A DNA stretch of 64,000 nucleotides from an uncultured Oscillibacter sp. (GCA_910586735.1 CAJUJW010000001.1:22553-86552); one strand, 5' to 3'; positions 1 to 8,738 are shown, numbered from the stretch's first letter. Translations and numbers: made by a program. The notes: a model not told the origin generated them from the letters alone.

Positions 1-970
1 CGTCGGCCTCCACCGTGGCCAGAATGTCGGAGGCGTTTTCCAGAAACTCCCGGATGGTCCAGGCGTTGGAGGGGTGGAAGGGCAGGGCGATCATGGGCTC
101 AACCTTGGACAGGTCCAGCTCGATGTATTTGTCGTAGTAGGCGAAGTCGCCGGGGCGGAGTTCCTTGTATTCCTCTCCCCGCCCGTGGGCCTCGTAGAAG
201 CCCCGGGTCTCTTCGTCGGTCTCCCAGATGGAGGAGAGGCAGGTGGTCTCCGTGGTCATGACATCGATGCCATTGCGGAAGTCGATGGGCAGACCCGCCA
301 CGCCGGGCCCGGCGAACTCCAGGACGCAGTTGTTGACAAAGCCGTTCTCAAAGGTGGCCTTCACCAGGGCGATGGCCGCGTCGTGGGGCCCCACGCCCCG
401 CTGGGGCGCGCCGGTGAGGTACACCAGCACCACCTTGGGGTAGGGCACGTCCCAGGTATTTTTCAAAAGCTGCTTGGCCAGCTCGGGCCCGCCCTCGCCC
501 ACGGCCATGGTCCCCAGGGCCCCGTAGCGGGTGTGGGAGTCGGAACCCAGGACCATCTTCCCGCAGCCCGCCAGCTGTTCCCGGGCGTAGGAGTGGATGA
601 CGCTCTGGTTGGCGGGGACGTAGATACCGCCGTATTTCCGGGCGGCGGAGAGGCCGAAGACGTGGTCGTCCTCGTTGATGGTGCCCCCCACGGCGCAGAG
701 GGAGTTGTGGCAGTTGGTCAGGGCGTAGGGGATGGGGAACTCCCGCATGCCGGAGGCCCGGGCCTGCTGGATGATGCCCACGTAGGTGATGTCGTGGGAG
801 GCCATGGCGTCAAAGCGGATCTGGAGCTTTGACCGGTCGCCCGAGACGCTGTGCGCCTGGAGGATGCTCCAGGCCAGGGTTCTCTGCCGCCCCTCCTGGG
901 GGGAGACGGGGGCGGAATCATGGAGGGTGCCCTGGGAGAGGAAAACGCCTTTGTCGTGAAGAGTAATCAT
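1..970 (-). CDS. Aconitase-family hydratase, partial (runs off the window)
   Basis: N-terminal 323 codons of an aconitase-superfamily protein, translated from the reverse strand; the 3' end lies outside the window. The start ATG is preceded by an AGGAGG ribosome site. Aconitase-family signatures visible include the [12 protein letters not shown] stretch and [13 protein letters not shown], the DSHT substrate/cluster region. The N-terminus ([14 protein letters not shown]) resembles the YbhJ-type 'hydratase' branch more than classical AcnA. It lies 27 bp downstream of citrate synthase on the same strand, so the pair very likely forms the oxidative arm from citrate to isocitrate feeding 2-oxoglutarate and glutamate synthesis. 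Cluster cysteines expected further on cannot be checked here. Confidence 0.88.
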   Translation of the reverse strand, partial: MITLHDKGVFLSQGTLHDSAPVSPQEGRQRTLAWSILQAHSVSGDRSKLQIRFDAMASHDITYVGIIQQARASGMREFPIPYALTNCHNSLCAVGGTINEDDHVFGLSAARKYGGIYVPANQSVIHSYAREQLAGCGKMVLGSDSHTRYGALGTMAVGEGGPELAKQLLKNTWDVPYPKVVLVYLTGAPQRGVGPHDAAIALVKATFENGFVNNCVLEFAGPGVAGLPIDFRNGIDVMTTETTCLSSIWETDEETRGFYEAHGRGEEYKELRPGDFAYYDKYIELDLSKVEPMIALPFHPSNAWTIREFLENASDILATVEAD

Positions 971-997
971 AGCGGAAACCTCCTGTAGTACAACGGT

Positions 998-2404
998 TTA
1001 GCGTTCAGACAGCGGCACGTAGGGAATCCGGTTGCAGATGGTCTTGTAGGCGGGCCGGATGATCCTGGGGTCCTCGGTGCAGCACTCCTCGATGCGGTGG
1101 GCGCACCAGCCGGGCATGCGGGCGCTGGCGAAGATGGCGGTGTACAGGTCCGTGGGGATGCCCAGCAGGGTGTACACAAAGCCGGAGTAGAGGTCCACGT
1201 TGGCGCAGATGGGCTTGTCGCTGCCCCGGACCTCCTGGAAGACCTGGGGGGCCAGGCGCTCCACGGATTCGATGAGGTCCAGCTCGTCCACCATGCCCTT
1301 TTTCTCCGCCAGGTGGCGGGAGAAGCGCTTGAGAATCTCCGCCCTGGGGTCGGAGAGGGTGTAGACCGCGTGGCCCATGCCGTAGATGAGGCCCGTGCCG
1401 TCCCCCAGCTGGCGGCGGAGGATGCGGACCAGCTGGTCCTTCACCTGGCCGTCGTCCTTCCAGTTTTTCACGGCCCGTTTCAGATGCTTCATCATCTCCA
1501 CCACCTTGATGTTGGCCCCGCCGTGGCGGAAGCCCTTCAGGGCCCCCACGGCGGCGGCGATGGAGGAGTAGAAGTCCGTACCCGAGGAGGTCAGCACCCG
1601 GCAGGCGAAGGTGGAGTTGTTGCCGCCGCCGTGTTCCGCGTGGAGAATCATGCACAGGTCCAGCAGCTTGGCCTCATCGTCGTCAAACTGGGTGTCCTTC
1701 CGCAGGGAGTAGAGGAAGTTCTGGGCCACGCTCATGTCTGTCCGGGGCCGGTGGAGGTAGAGGCTGTCCTTGTCGAAGTAGTGGCACTTGGCGGCGTAAG
1801 AGTGGGCCACGATGGTGGGCGTCCGGGCCACCATGCGGAAGGACTTGAACAGCTCGTTCTCCAGGGCCATGTTCTCCGCCTCGCCGTCGTGGGAGTGGAG
1901 GGCCAGGATGCAGCTGGCCAGCTTGTTCATGATGTTTTTGTTGGGGGAGCGGAGAATCATGTCCTCGGTGAAATAGCCGGGCAGCTGGCTCCACCGGGCC
2001 ATGAGGTACTGGAAGTCCTTCAGCTGGGAGGCCGTAGGAAGCTGGCCGAAGAGGAGGAGATACACCGTCTCCTCAAAGCCGAACCGGTCCTCCTGAATGC
2101 AGCTTTCAATCAGGTCGTCGATGCTGATGCCCCGGTAGAAGAGCTGGCCCTTCCGGGGAATTTTCTGCCCGTCCACCAGGTCATAGCCGTCCACGTCGCC
2201 GATGCTGGTGACTCCGGCGATGACGCCGGTTCCGTTGGGGTACCGCAGCCCCCGCATCACGTCTTTGTCGTCCCGGCCGGAGGAGGGGAAGATGTCGTTT
2301 TCTAAAATAAAGTCCTCGGACCCGCTGACAAAGGAGAGGGAGGATTCGATCAGCTCCTGGTGGAGGAGCATCTTGCGCAGGTCGCGCTCGGTTTTGTATG
2401 ACAT
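998..2404 (-). CDS. gltA: Citrate synthase
   Basis: 468-residue type-II-like citrate synthase; condenses acetyl-CoA with oxaloacetate in the cytoplasm. Active-site signatures are present in order: MILHAEHGGGNNSTF (first catalytic His), GMGHAVYTLSDPRAEIL (second catalytic His) and NVDLYSGFVYTLLGIP (catalytic Asp). The length matches clostridial citrate synthases, which carry a roughly 60-residue N-terminal extension (DGYDLVDGQKIPRKGQLFYRG begins the common core). The ribosome site before the ATG is weak (GGAAGG). First gene of a two-gene operon with the aconitase-like hydratase; a good sigma-70 promoter lies at 2470-2498. Confidence 0.96.
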   Translation of the reverse strand: MSYKTERDLRKMLLHQELIESSLSFVSGSEDFILENDIFPSSGRDDKDVMRGLRYPNGTGVIAGVTSIGDVDGYDLVDGQKIPRKGQLFYRGISIDDLIESCIQEDRFGFEETVYLLLFGQLPTASQLKDFQYLMARWSQLPGYFTEDMILRSPNKNIMNKLASCILALHSHDGEAENMALENELFKSFRMVARTPTIVAHSYAAKCHYFDKDSLYLHRPRTDMSVAQNFLYSLRKDTQFDDDEAKLLDLCMILHAEHGGGNNSTFACRVLTSSGTDFYSSIAAAVGALKGFRHGGANIKVVEMMKHLKRAVKNWKDDGQVKDQLVRILRRQLGDGTGLIYGMGHAVYTLSDPRAEILKRFSRHLAEKKGMVDELDLIESVERLAPQVFQEVRGSDKPICANVDLYSGFVYTLLGIPTDLYTAIFASARMPGWCAHRIEECCTEDPRIIRPAYKTICNRIPYVPLSER

Positions 2405-2469
2405 ATGGAAAACCGCCTTCCAAGAGAATCCGCCGCGAATTCACCGCGGCCCATCAGAGATTTTTCCCC

Positions 2470-2498
2470 ATTATAGCCGAATTCACAGCCGTTTTCAA
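2470..2498 (-). promoter_or_regulatory. Sigma-70 promoter of the citrate synthase/aconitase operon
   Basis: Reverse strand reads TTGAAA, 17-bp spacer, TATAAT, ending 66 bp upstream of the citrate synthase start. It is a near-consensus housekeeping promoter in an AT-richer intergenic stretch. Confidence 0.75.
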
Positions 2499-2547
2499 TG
2501 CCATAATTCACCGATTATCCGGCAGTTTTCCGGCGGAAAACTGGCTC

Positions 2548-3729
2548 TTAGGTAAGTGATCTCCGCCGCGCCGGGATTTTTACCCGGAGGTTGTCCAGGC
2601 GGTTCAGCGCCTCCAGGAGGGTCTCGTCCCGCTTGGCGAAGTGGAAGCGGATCAGGTGATTCACCGGCTCCCGGAAGAAGCTGGAGCCGGGCACTGCCCC
2701 CACGCCGGCTTTCCGGGCCAGCTCCTCGCAGAAGAGGAGGTCGCTGTCAAAGCCGAACTCCGAGATGTCCAGCAGGACGTAGTAGGCCCCCTCGGGCACG
2801 GTGTGGGCCAGCTTCAAATCGTCCAGGCCCCGGAGGAACAGGTCCCGCTTGCGGGTGTACTCCGCCTGGAGGCCATCGTAGTAGTCCCGGCCAAATTTCA
2901 GGCCGGGAATCACCGCCTCCTGGAGGGGGGCCGCCGCCCCTACGGTAAGGAAGTCGTGGACCTTTTTGATGCGGTCTGTGATTTCCGGCGAAGCGATGGT
3001 GTAGCCCAGCCGCCAGCCGGTGATGGAGTAGGTCTTGGAGAGGGAGGAGCAGGAGATGGTCCGCTGCCGCATGCCGGGGAGGGCGGCGAAGTAGGTGTGC
3101 CGGTGGGGGGCGTAGACAATGTGCTCGTAGACCTCGTCGGTGATGACGTAGGCGTCGTATTTCTCCGCCAGGGCGGCGATGACCTCCAGCTCCTCCCGGG
3201 TGAAGACCCGGCCGCAGGGGTTGGAGGGGTTGCAGAGAATCAGGGCCTTGGGTTTTTGGCGGAAGGCGTCCTCCAGGACCTCCGGGTCAAAGCGGAAGTC
3301 CGGCGGCGTCAGGGGGATGTAAATGGGCTCGGCGCCGCAGAGGATGGCGTCCGCCCCGTAGTTCTCGTAGAAGGGGGAGAAGACCGCCACCTTGTCGCCG
3401 GGGTCCGCCACGGCGGTCATGGCGGCCATCATGGCCTCGGTACTTCCGCAGGTGACGGTGATTTCCCCGTTGGGGTCGATGGGGAAGCCCATGTACCGGG
3501 ACTGCTTCTCCGCCAGGGCCTCCCGGAGGTTCTGGGCCCCCCAGGTGACGGAGTATTGGTGAAAGTCCTCCCGGGTGACCTCCGCCAGCCGGTCCAGGAT
3601 GGCCTGGGGCGGGTTGAAGTCGGGGAAGCCCTGGGAGAGGTTGATCGCGCCGTATTGGTTGGAGACGCGGGTCATGCGGCGGATCACCGAGTCGGTGAAG
3701 CCGGCGGTGCGGGCGGAAAGACTCTGCAT
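2548..3729 (-). CDS. Class I/II PLP-dependent aminotransferase
   Basis: 393-residue aspartate-aminotransferase-fold enzyme. Visible signatures: NPSNPCGRVF (substrate-binding Asn region), ITDEVYEH (PLP-interacting Asp/Tyr), SCSSLSKTYSITGWRLGY (Schiff-base Lys in SLSKT) and a C-terminal arginine region LIRFHFAKRD. Closest to the aminotransferases that act on aromatic amino acids, methionine or kynurenine, so the substrate cannot be fixed. The ATG at 3729 was chosen because GGAGG lies 8 nt upstream; a TTG five codons earlier would overlap that ribosome site. Monocistronic, with its own promoter and an 18-bp palindrome in the leader. Confidence 0.93.
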   Translation of the reverse strand: MQSLSARTAGFTDSVIRRMTRVSNQYGAINLSQGFPDFNPPQAILDRLAEVTREDFHQYSVTWGAQNLREALAEKQSRYMGFPIDPNGEITVTCGSTEAMMAAMTAVADPGDKVAVFSPFYENYGADAILCGAEPIYIPLTPPDFRFDPEVLEDAFRQKPKALILCNPSNPCGRVFTREELEVIAALAEKYDAYVITDEVYEHIVYAPHRHTYFAALPGMRQRTISCSSLSKTYSITGWRLGYTIASPEITDRIKKVHDFLTVGAAAPLQEAVIPGLKFGRDYYDGLQAEYTRKRDLFLRGLDDLKLAHTVPEGAYYVLLDISEFGFDSDLLFCEELARKAGVGAVPGSSFFREPVNHLIRFHFAKRDETLLEALNRLDNLRVKIPARRRSLT

Positions 3730-3742
3730 GGTGGTGTCCTCC

Positions 3743-3760
3743 AATATTTTATAAAATATT
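3743..3760. promoter_or_regulatory. 18-bp perfect palindrome in the aminotransferase leader
   Basis: AATATTTTATAAAATATT is perfectly self-complementary and sits immediately 5' of the GGAGG ribosome site of the aminotransferase, downstream of its promoter. The position suits a repressor operator (GntR- or TetR-like size); no regulator gene is adjacent. Confidence 0.5.
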
Positions 3761-3780
3761 CTAATATGCGGATTTGGGGT

Positions 3781-3809
3781 ATTGTAGCATTTGATGGCGT
3801 TGCTGTCAA
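3781..3809 (-). promoter_or_regulatory. Sigma-70 promoter of the aminotransferase gene
   Basis: Reverse strand reads TTGACA, 17-bp spacer, TACAAT, about 50 bp upstream of the ATG. The predicted transcript start lies just 5' of the 18-bp palindrome. Confidence 0.75.
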
Positions 3810-3867
3810 TGAGTGGGGCTTTTTGGGGAGTGTCCTATCGCGCATTTTATAACAAATATGGGGCGTA

Positions 3868-3890
3868 GGGGCGGACCTATGTGTCCGCCC
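3868..3890. repeat. Short hairpin repeat (GGGCGGAC / GTCCGCCC)
   Basis: GGGGCGGAC-ctatgt-GTCCGCCC forms an 8-bp stem with a 6-nt loop. A related copy (GCGGGCC-tgtgtgt-CCGCCCC) follows the gene ending at 45618. Such intergenic GC hairpins recur in high-GC gut Firmicutes; function unknown. Confidence 0.45.
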
Positions 3891-4029
3891 GTTCTCACGG
3901 GACTGCCCTTCTTCCGGTAGACGTGCTCTGGTAATTTGATAAATCACAGGTTGAAGCTGGAAATTGACCATGATATAATCAGTGCGACAAACCTTTATTT
4001 AATAAATAGCCGGAGGCGGGGTGTTGCTT

Positions 4030-4506
4030 ATGGAAATAAAGATTGTAGATTTACCGGCGATTACTGTTATTGGAAAAGAAGGTTTATGTACCGCAGAAAA
4101 AAATATTGTTCAACAGTTATGGCAAGAAGCCAATTCTCATTTTAATGAGGTGGCTGCTCTTGGAAAGAAAAACTCGGATGGGACATATGTAGGATTTTGG
4201 GGAGCAATGAGTGATGAGAGCAGGTCTTTCCGTCCGTGGACCCATCAGTTTACAAGAGGACTGTACCTTGCGGGTGTTGAAACTTATGCCGCTGCAATTG
4301 CGCCTGAAGGATGGATTAAATGGGTTATGCCGGCACGAAAATATATTGTCGTGGACGTTGAACCAAACAGATACGGCGAAATATTTGACGAGGTAATCAA
4401 TAATACCATTTCAGAAAAAGGCATGAAACTGGCAGGGGCGGTGTGTGATTACACTGAGCCCGCGACAGGAAAAAGCAGGCTGTTTTTCCCTGTTGAGCCT
4501 TTATAG
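4030..4506 (+). CDS. GyrI-like / AraC effector-binding domain protein
   Basis: Small cytoplasmic protein (158 residues from the ATG) made of a single GyrI-like/SOUL effector-binding domain. It opens with the typical MEIKIVDLPAITVIG and has the later VMPARKYIVVDVE strand and a C-terminal FFPVEPL. No HTH domain is present, so it probably binds a small molecule or DNA gyrase rather than DNA. Upstream GTG (4021) and TTG (4024) codons are possible starts because GGAGG at 4012-4016 is closer to them; the ATG was chosen from family length. Base composition is distinctly more AT-rich than its neighbours, suggesting recent transfer. Confidence 0.75.
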   Translation: MEIKIVDLPAITVIGKEGLCTAEKNIVQQLWQEANSHFNEVAALGKKNSDGTYVGFWGAMSDESRSFRPWTHQFTRGLYLAGVETYAAAIAPEGWIKWVMPARKYIVVDVEPNRYGEIFDEVINNTISEKGMKLAGAVCDYTEPATGKSRLFFPVEPL

Positions 4507-4521
4507 GAAAAAAAGATTTAC

Positions 4522-4558
4522 CGGGCGGTTATTCGAGATGGATAACCGCCCGAATTTT
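4522..4558 (+). terminator. Rho-independent terminator after the GyrI-like gene
   Basis: CGGGCGGTTAT and ATAACCGCCCG form an 11-bp stem followed by AATTTTCTTTT, 15 bp after the stop codon. Confidence 0.85.
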
Positions 4559-4634
4559 CTTTTGACGAAAACCAAGAGATGGAACTCTCATCAACACAAA
4601 AGGGAAAAAGGATTCCCGGGCCCGGACAAACCGG

Positions 4635-4680
4635 CGCCCCGGCGCGGGTGAGAAAATGCGCCGGGGCGTTTCCTTATTTT
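4635..4680. terminator. GC-rich hairpin with T-rich tail between convergent genes
   Basis: CGCCCCGGCGC (4635-4645) pairs perfectly with GCGCCGGGGCG (4658-4668); the plus strand continues TTTCCTTATTTT. It separates the plus-strand GyrI-like gene from the minus-strand sigma-54 activator and may serve both. Confidence 0.6.
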
Positions 4681-4723
4681 ATAGTGTATCCCGGCAAGGA
4701 CCGCCCCCGCCCGGAAAGCCCCC

Positions 4724-6166
4724 TCAGCCGTACTTCTGGGTCAGGCAGGCCCGGTGCCGCAGGAAGGTGGTGGGGGACATTTTCAGCCGCTTGGCCGCCT
4801 CCCGGATGCTGCCGCACTTGTGATAGTAGACGTTCAGGTACTGAAGTTCCGTCCGCTCCAGAAACTCGCTCAGGCTCATGCCCTCCTGGGGCTCCTGGAA
4901 GGGGACGGCGTTCCGGGCCACGTTCACCGGCAGGTTCTCCGGCTGGATGACATCCCCGTCCGTCATAATCATGGCCTGCTCTATGGCGTTTTTCAGCTGC
5001 CGGACGTTTCCCGCCCAGTCGTAGTCCACCAGGGCCACGCAGGTGGCGGGGGACAGGCGCTTATGGCAGCCGTTCTTCTGATTATAGTAGTCCAGGAAGT
5101 GCTGGGCCAGGGGGAGGATGTCGTTCCGCCGCTCCCGCAGGGGCGGGATTTGGATAGGCACCACGCTGAGCCGGTAGAACAGGTCCTCCCGGAAGCGCTT
5201 TTCCCGCACCATAGTCTCCAGGTCCCGATTGGTGGCGGCGATGATGCGGACATCCATCTGGATGGGCTTGGTGCCCCCCACCCGGATGAAGGACTTGCTC
5301 TGGAGCACGTGGAGCAGCTTGGTCTGCATGTTCAGGGACAGCTCGCCGATCTCGTCCAGGAACATGGTGCCGTACTCGGCCACCTCCAGGAGGCCCGCCC
5401 GGCTCTTGCTGCCCGCGCCGGTGAAGGCGTGGCCCTCGTGGCCGAAAAGCTCGCTCTCAAAGAGGGACTCGGTGATGGCCCCGCAGTTGACGGACACCAG
5501 GGCCTTCTCCGCCCGGCGGCTGTTGCGGTGGATGAAGCGGGCGATCTCGTCCTTGCCCACGCCGGTTTCCCCCAGCAGCAGGGCCGTGGAGTCCACCCTG
5601 GCCACCCGGCTGGCCAGGTCCAGGACCTTCAGCATGGCCTTGTCCTCCACAATGAGCTCGCCCCAATTGGACATCTGGGCCTTCAGGGCCTCCAGCTCGG
5701 AGCGGTAGCGGTCGTTGAGCACCTTGATTTCCTGGAGCTCGGACTGGAGGCTGCTGATTTCGTCCAGGTCCCGGTCGTTGCAGATGAAATACTCAATCTC
5801 CCCCTTCTCGTCAAAGACCGGGTTGCAGGACACGTGGGCGCTGCGCCCCGTCCTGGAAAAGGTCTGCACGATGGTGCAGGGCTTTTTCGTCCGGGCCACG
5901 ATGGCCCCGCAGGACTCCGAAATCAGGCCCTTTTCCACCAGCTCGGCCACTGGGACGCCCACCAGCTCCTCCCGCCGGATGCCCGTCAGCTTTTCATAGG
6001 CCCGGTTGATGCGCAGGGTGACCAGGTTCCGGTCGGATATCTGGACGGCGTCCGTGGCGTTTTCGATGAAGATGTTCAAAAGCCGGTTCTCTTCTTCCAG
6101 GTCCCTCAGCCGCTCCCGCGGCGTTTTCGGACAGCGCTCCTCCGCGCCTGAATACCTCTGTTCCAT
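4724..6166 (-). CDS. Sigma-54-dependent enhancer-binding regulator (PAS-AAA+-HTH)
   Basis: 480-residue activator from the ATG at 6166. GAGGAGG lies 12 nt upstream of that ATG, and upstream in-frame codons do not look like protein. Domains: short coiled coil (residues 15-30), PAS sensor (about 27-130), AAA+ core (about 165-400) with Walker A GETGVGK (199-205) and Walker B FLDEIGE, arginine-finger region, and C-terminal Fis-type HTH (GSIREAAKRLKMSPTTFL, about 450-470). The sigma-54 contact loop reads HAFTGA (246-251) instead of GAFTGA, so the first glycine is histidine. Divergent from the CoA-transferase/TRAP operon, whose promoter is of the -24/-12 type; it is very likely that operon's activator, sensing its substrate through PAS. 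Confidence 0.93.
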   Translation of the reverse strand: MEQRYSGAEERCPKTPRERLRDLEEENRLLNIFIENATDAVQISDRNLVTLRINRAYEKLTGIRREELVGVPVAELVEKGLISESCGAIVARTKKPCTIVQTFSRTGRSAHVSCNPVFDEKGEIEYFICNDRDLDEISSLQSELQEIKVLNDRYRSELEALKAQMSNWGELIVEDKAMLKVLDLASRVARVDSTALLLGETGVGKDEIARFIHRNSRRAEKALVSVNCGAITESLFESELFGHEGHAFTGAGSKSRAGLLEVAEYGTMFLDEIGELSLNMQTKLLHVLQSKSFIRVGGTKPIQMDVRIIAATNRDLETMVREKRFREDLFYRLSVVPIQIPPLRERRNDILPLAQHFLDYYNQKNGCHKRLSPATCVALVDYDWAGNVRQLKNAIEQAMIMTDGDVIQPENLPVNVARNAVPFQEPQEGMSLSEFLERTELQYLNVYYHKCGSIREAAKRLKMSPTTFLRHRACLTQKYG

Positions 6167-6464
6167 TTTTGGAGCAATCCTCCTCTCTTTTCCCGCGCCG
6201 CGTTTTTCCCACGGGGCGGAACGTCCGGCGGAAGCATGGCATAGTGCATAAGAATTCTGTCTAATGTTTAACGATTTCAACTATATCACAAATACCCCCG
6301 GCACGCAAGGTTCATTTTTGGGGCAGATTGCCTTTTTGCTGTTTCAGATTTGGAACGCTTGGACCCTTGTCCGGCGGGTTTCCCCGGCGGGAGGGGAGGG
6401 AGAGGGCAGCGGGGAAAAAGAAATTTACTTTTCATTTTGCGACAAAAAACGTGCCTCCCTCTGT

Positions 6465-6474
6465 GGAATATTCC
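6465..6474. promoter_or_regulatory. Possible upstream activator site (10-bp palindrome)
   Basis: GGAATATTCC is a perfect palindrome about 47 bp upstream of the -24 element. Enhancer-binding proteins bind inverted repeats upstream of such promoters, usually somewhat further away. Confidence 0.3.
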
Positions 6475-6520
6475 GAAAAACTGCCCGCCCGGCGGCCCGG
6501 CGGCGTCTGAACAGACGAAT

Positions 6521-6536
6521 TGGCATGGAAATTGCT
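6521..6536 (+). promoter_or_regulatory. Sigma-54 (-24/-12) promoter
   Basis: TGGCATGGAAATTGCT matches the RpoN consensus TGGCAC-N5-TTGCW, with GG (6522-6523) and GC (6534-6535) separated by exactly 10 bp. Transcription would start near 6547 and read the CoA-transferase operon. The divergent gene is a sigma-54 activator, which supports the call. Confidence 0.88.
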
Positions 6537-6617
6537 TAATAGTAAGGCGTCACAACGTTCAGGGCCAGCGGGCCGAATTTGAACGCTTATATATTTTACC
6601 AGGAGGTATCTTGCGTT

Positions 6618-7925
6618 ATGGATGATTGGCGGAAGCTCTATGAATCGAAGCTGGTCACGGCGGACGAGGCCGTGAAGCACATTCCCGACGGGTCCCGGGT
6701 CTTCTTCGGCCACGCGGCCAACGAGCCCCCCGTGCTGGTGGACGCCCTGGTGCGGAACTACGAGCAGTATCACAATGTGGAGATTGTCCACTGGGTCCCC
6801 ATGGGCAAGGGCGAATACTGCGACCCCAGGATGAAGGGCCACCTGCGGCACAACGCCATGTTCGTGGGCGGCTCCACCCGGAAGGCCGTCCAGGAGGGCC
6901 GGGCGGACTACACCCCCTTCTTCTATCACCAGTCCACCCGCTTTTTCACCGACGGCACCTTCCCCATTGACGTGGTGCTGATCTCCGTCACCCCGCCGGA
7001 TAAACACGGCTATGTGTCCCTGGGCGTCAGCGTGGGCGGCACCAGGCCCGCGGCCCTCAGCGCCAAGCTGGTCATCGCCCAGGTGAACGACCAGATGCCC
7101 CGGACCATGGGGGATTCCTTCCTCCACGTGTCCCACCTGACCTACTGCGTGGAGGCGTCCACGCCCCTGCCGGAGCTGGGCGGCGGCGAGATCGACGAGG
7201 TCACGGACGCCATCGGCCGGAACGTGGCCGGCCTGGTGGAGGACGGATCCACCCTCCAGCTGGGCATCGGCACCATCCCCGACGCGGTTTTGAAGTACCT
7301 GGGGGACAAGAAGGACCTGGGCATTCACTCCGAGATGTTCTCCGACGGCGTGGTGGACCTCTATCACAAAGGCGTCATCACCGGGGCCAACAAGACCCTG
7401 GACAAAGGCCGCATGGTGGCCGCCTTCCTGATGGGCAGCAAAAAGCTCTATGACTTCGTGGACAACAACCCGGACGTGCTGATGCGGACGGTGGACTATG
7501 TGAACAACCCCGCCGTCATCTGCCAGAACCCCAAGGTGGTGGCCATCAACTCCTGCCTCCAGGTGGACTTCAACGGCCAGGTGAACAGCGAGTCCATGGG
7601 CCCCAAGCAGTTCTCCGGCATCGGCGGCCAGCTGGACTACGTCCGGGGCGCGGCCATGTGCCCCGACGGCAAGGCCATCCTGGCCATGCCCTCCACCGCC
7701 AAGCACGGCGAGGTCTCCCGCATCGTCCCCGTGTTTGACCCGGGCACCACCGTCACCACCACCCGGACCGACGTACACTACATCGTCACGGAGTACGGCG
7801 TGGCCAACCTGCGGGCCAAGAGCCTGCGCCAGCGGGCCAAGCTGCTTATCAACATCGCGCACCCCAAATTCCGCGACCAGCTTTGGGCCGCGTATCATGA
7901 ACGCTACGGCGAGGAGGAGGAGTAA
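6618..7925 (+). CDS. Acetyl-CoA hydrolase/transferase family CoA-transferase (4-hydroxybutyrate CoA-transferase type)
   Basis: 435-residue family I CoA-transferase, moving CoA between acetyl- or butyryl-CoA and a short carboxylic acid. The N-terminus MDDWRKLYESKLVTADEAV and length match 4-hydroxybutyrate/butyryl-CoA:acetate transferases. Glu239 in LGIHSEM aligns with the catalytic glutamate (position 238) of Clostridium AbfT, and the CoA-binding GIGGQLDYVRGA stretch is present. AGGAGG at 6601-6606 supports the ATG at 6618 over in-frame codons upstream. First gene of the sigma-54 operon; the paired dehydrogenase at 12041 strengthens a hydroxy-acid substrate, but 4-hydroxybutyrate itself is inference. 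Confidence 0.92.
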   Translation: MDDWRKLYESKLVTADEAVKHIPDGSRVFFGHAANEPPVLVDALVRNYEQYHNVEIVHWVPMGKGEYCDPRMKGHLRHNAMFVGGSTRKAVQEGRADYTPFFYHQSTRFFTDGTFPIDVVLISVTPPDKHGYVSLGVSVGGTRPAALSAKLVIAQVNDQMPRTMGDSFLHVSHLTYCVEASTPLPELGGGEIDEVTDAIGRNVAGLVEDGSTLQLGIGTIPDAVLKYLGDKKDLGIHSEMFSDGVVDLYHKGVITGANKTLDKGRMVAAFLMGSKKLYDFVDNNPDVLMRTVDYVNNPAVICQNPKVVAINSCLQVDFNGQVNSESMGPKQFSGIGGQLDYVRGAAMCPDGKAILAMPSTAKHGEVSRIVPVFDPGTTVTTTRTDVHYIVTEYGVANLRAKSLRQRAKLLINIAHPKFRDQLWAAYHERYGEEEE

Positions 7926-7928
7926 ATC

Positions 7929-8738
7929 ATGTCTGAGAGAAAAATTGAGGCCGTCGGCCAGCACAAGCTCCAGCAGGTGTTCCTGTCTGTGGAGGACCAC
8001 ATTGCCGTCATGACCCTGCACAATCCCCCGGTGAACGCCGCCAGCGGCGCCGTCCAGGAAGAGATCCTGCTGCTGTGCGACTACATCAACCACGACGACG
8101 ACATCTGGGTCTGCGTCATGCACTCGGACCTGAAAACCTTCTGCGTGGGCGTGGACATCAAGCGCTTCCACCAGAGCATCCTGGACAGGGACGTGACCAA
8201 CGTCCAGGAGGTCTACTACGACGGCGCCCAGGCCCTGTACGACCTGCGGGTCCCTCTGATCTGCGCGGTCCACGGCCACTGCCTGGGCGGCGGGCTGTGC
8301 TACCCCGCCGGGGCGGACATCTCCATCGCCGTGAAGGGCACGGTCTTCGGCTCTCCCGAGGCCAAGCTCAGCGTGGTGGGCGGCTGCGGCCACCTGGCCC
8401 GGATCATTCCCCCCCAGATTCAGCGGGACATGTGTTACTGCGGCACCTTCATCACCGCCGAGGACCTCCACGACAAATACGGCGGCGTGACCATGGTGGT
8501 GGACACCCTGGAGGAGCTGATGCCCGCCGCCATGGACAAGGCCCGGGAGCTGTGCAAACGGGGCCCCCTGGTGCTGCGGTATCTCAAGGCCTGCATGAAC
8601 GAGCAGGAAGACTTCCAGATGCACCGGAAGAACGAGCTGGAGGTCACCTACACCCGCTACATGGCCCGTCACGCGGACTTCAAAGAGGGCGTGACCGCCT
8701 TCCTGGAGAAGCGGGAGCCCCAGTACAAGGGCGAGTGA
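7929..8738 (+). CDS. Crotonase-superfamily enzyme, atypical active site
   Basis: 269-residue enoyl-CoA hydratase/isomerase-fold protein. The oxyanion-hole segment AVHGHCLGGGLC and the following ADISIA and GSPEAKLSVVGG regions are clear. The position of the first hydratase glutamate (GGGxE in crotonase) is Cys here (GGGLC), while the second glutamate (SPE) is retained. It is therefore unlikely to be a standard enoyl-CoA hydratase and may be an isomerase, decarboxylase or hydrolase acting on the CoA ester made by the upstream transferase. It begins 3 bp after that gene's stop codon, implying translational coupling. Confidence 0.9.
   Translation: MSERKIEAVGQHKLQQVFLSVEDHIAVMTLHNPPVNAASGAVQEEILLLCDYINHDDDIWVCVMHSDLKTFCVGVDIKRFHQSILDRDVTNVQEVYYDGAQALYDLRVPLICAVHGHCLGGGLCYPAGADISIAVKGTVFGSPEAKLSVVGGCGHLARIIPPQIQRDMCYCGTFITAEDLHDKYGGVTMVVDTLEELMPAAMDKARELCKRGPLVLRYLKACMNEQEDFQMHRKNELEVTYTRYMARHADFKEGVTAFLEKREPQYKGE

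Larger units (their letters stand above)
6167..6617. other. Divergent control region
   Basis: A 451-bp gene-free stretch between the sigma-54 activator and the CoA-transferase operon. It holds the -24/-12 promoter at 6521-6536, a GGAATATTCC palindrome at 6465-6474 and a TTTTGCGACAAAA imperfect inverted repeat at 6435-6447, both plausible activator sites. Open frames here have no coding character. Confidence 0.6.
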
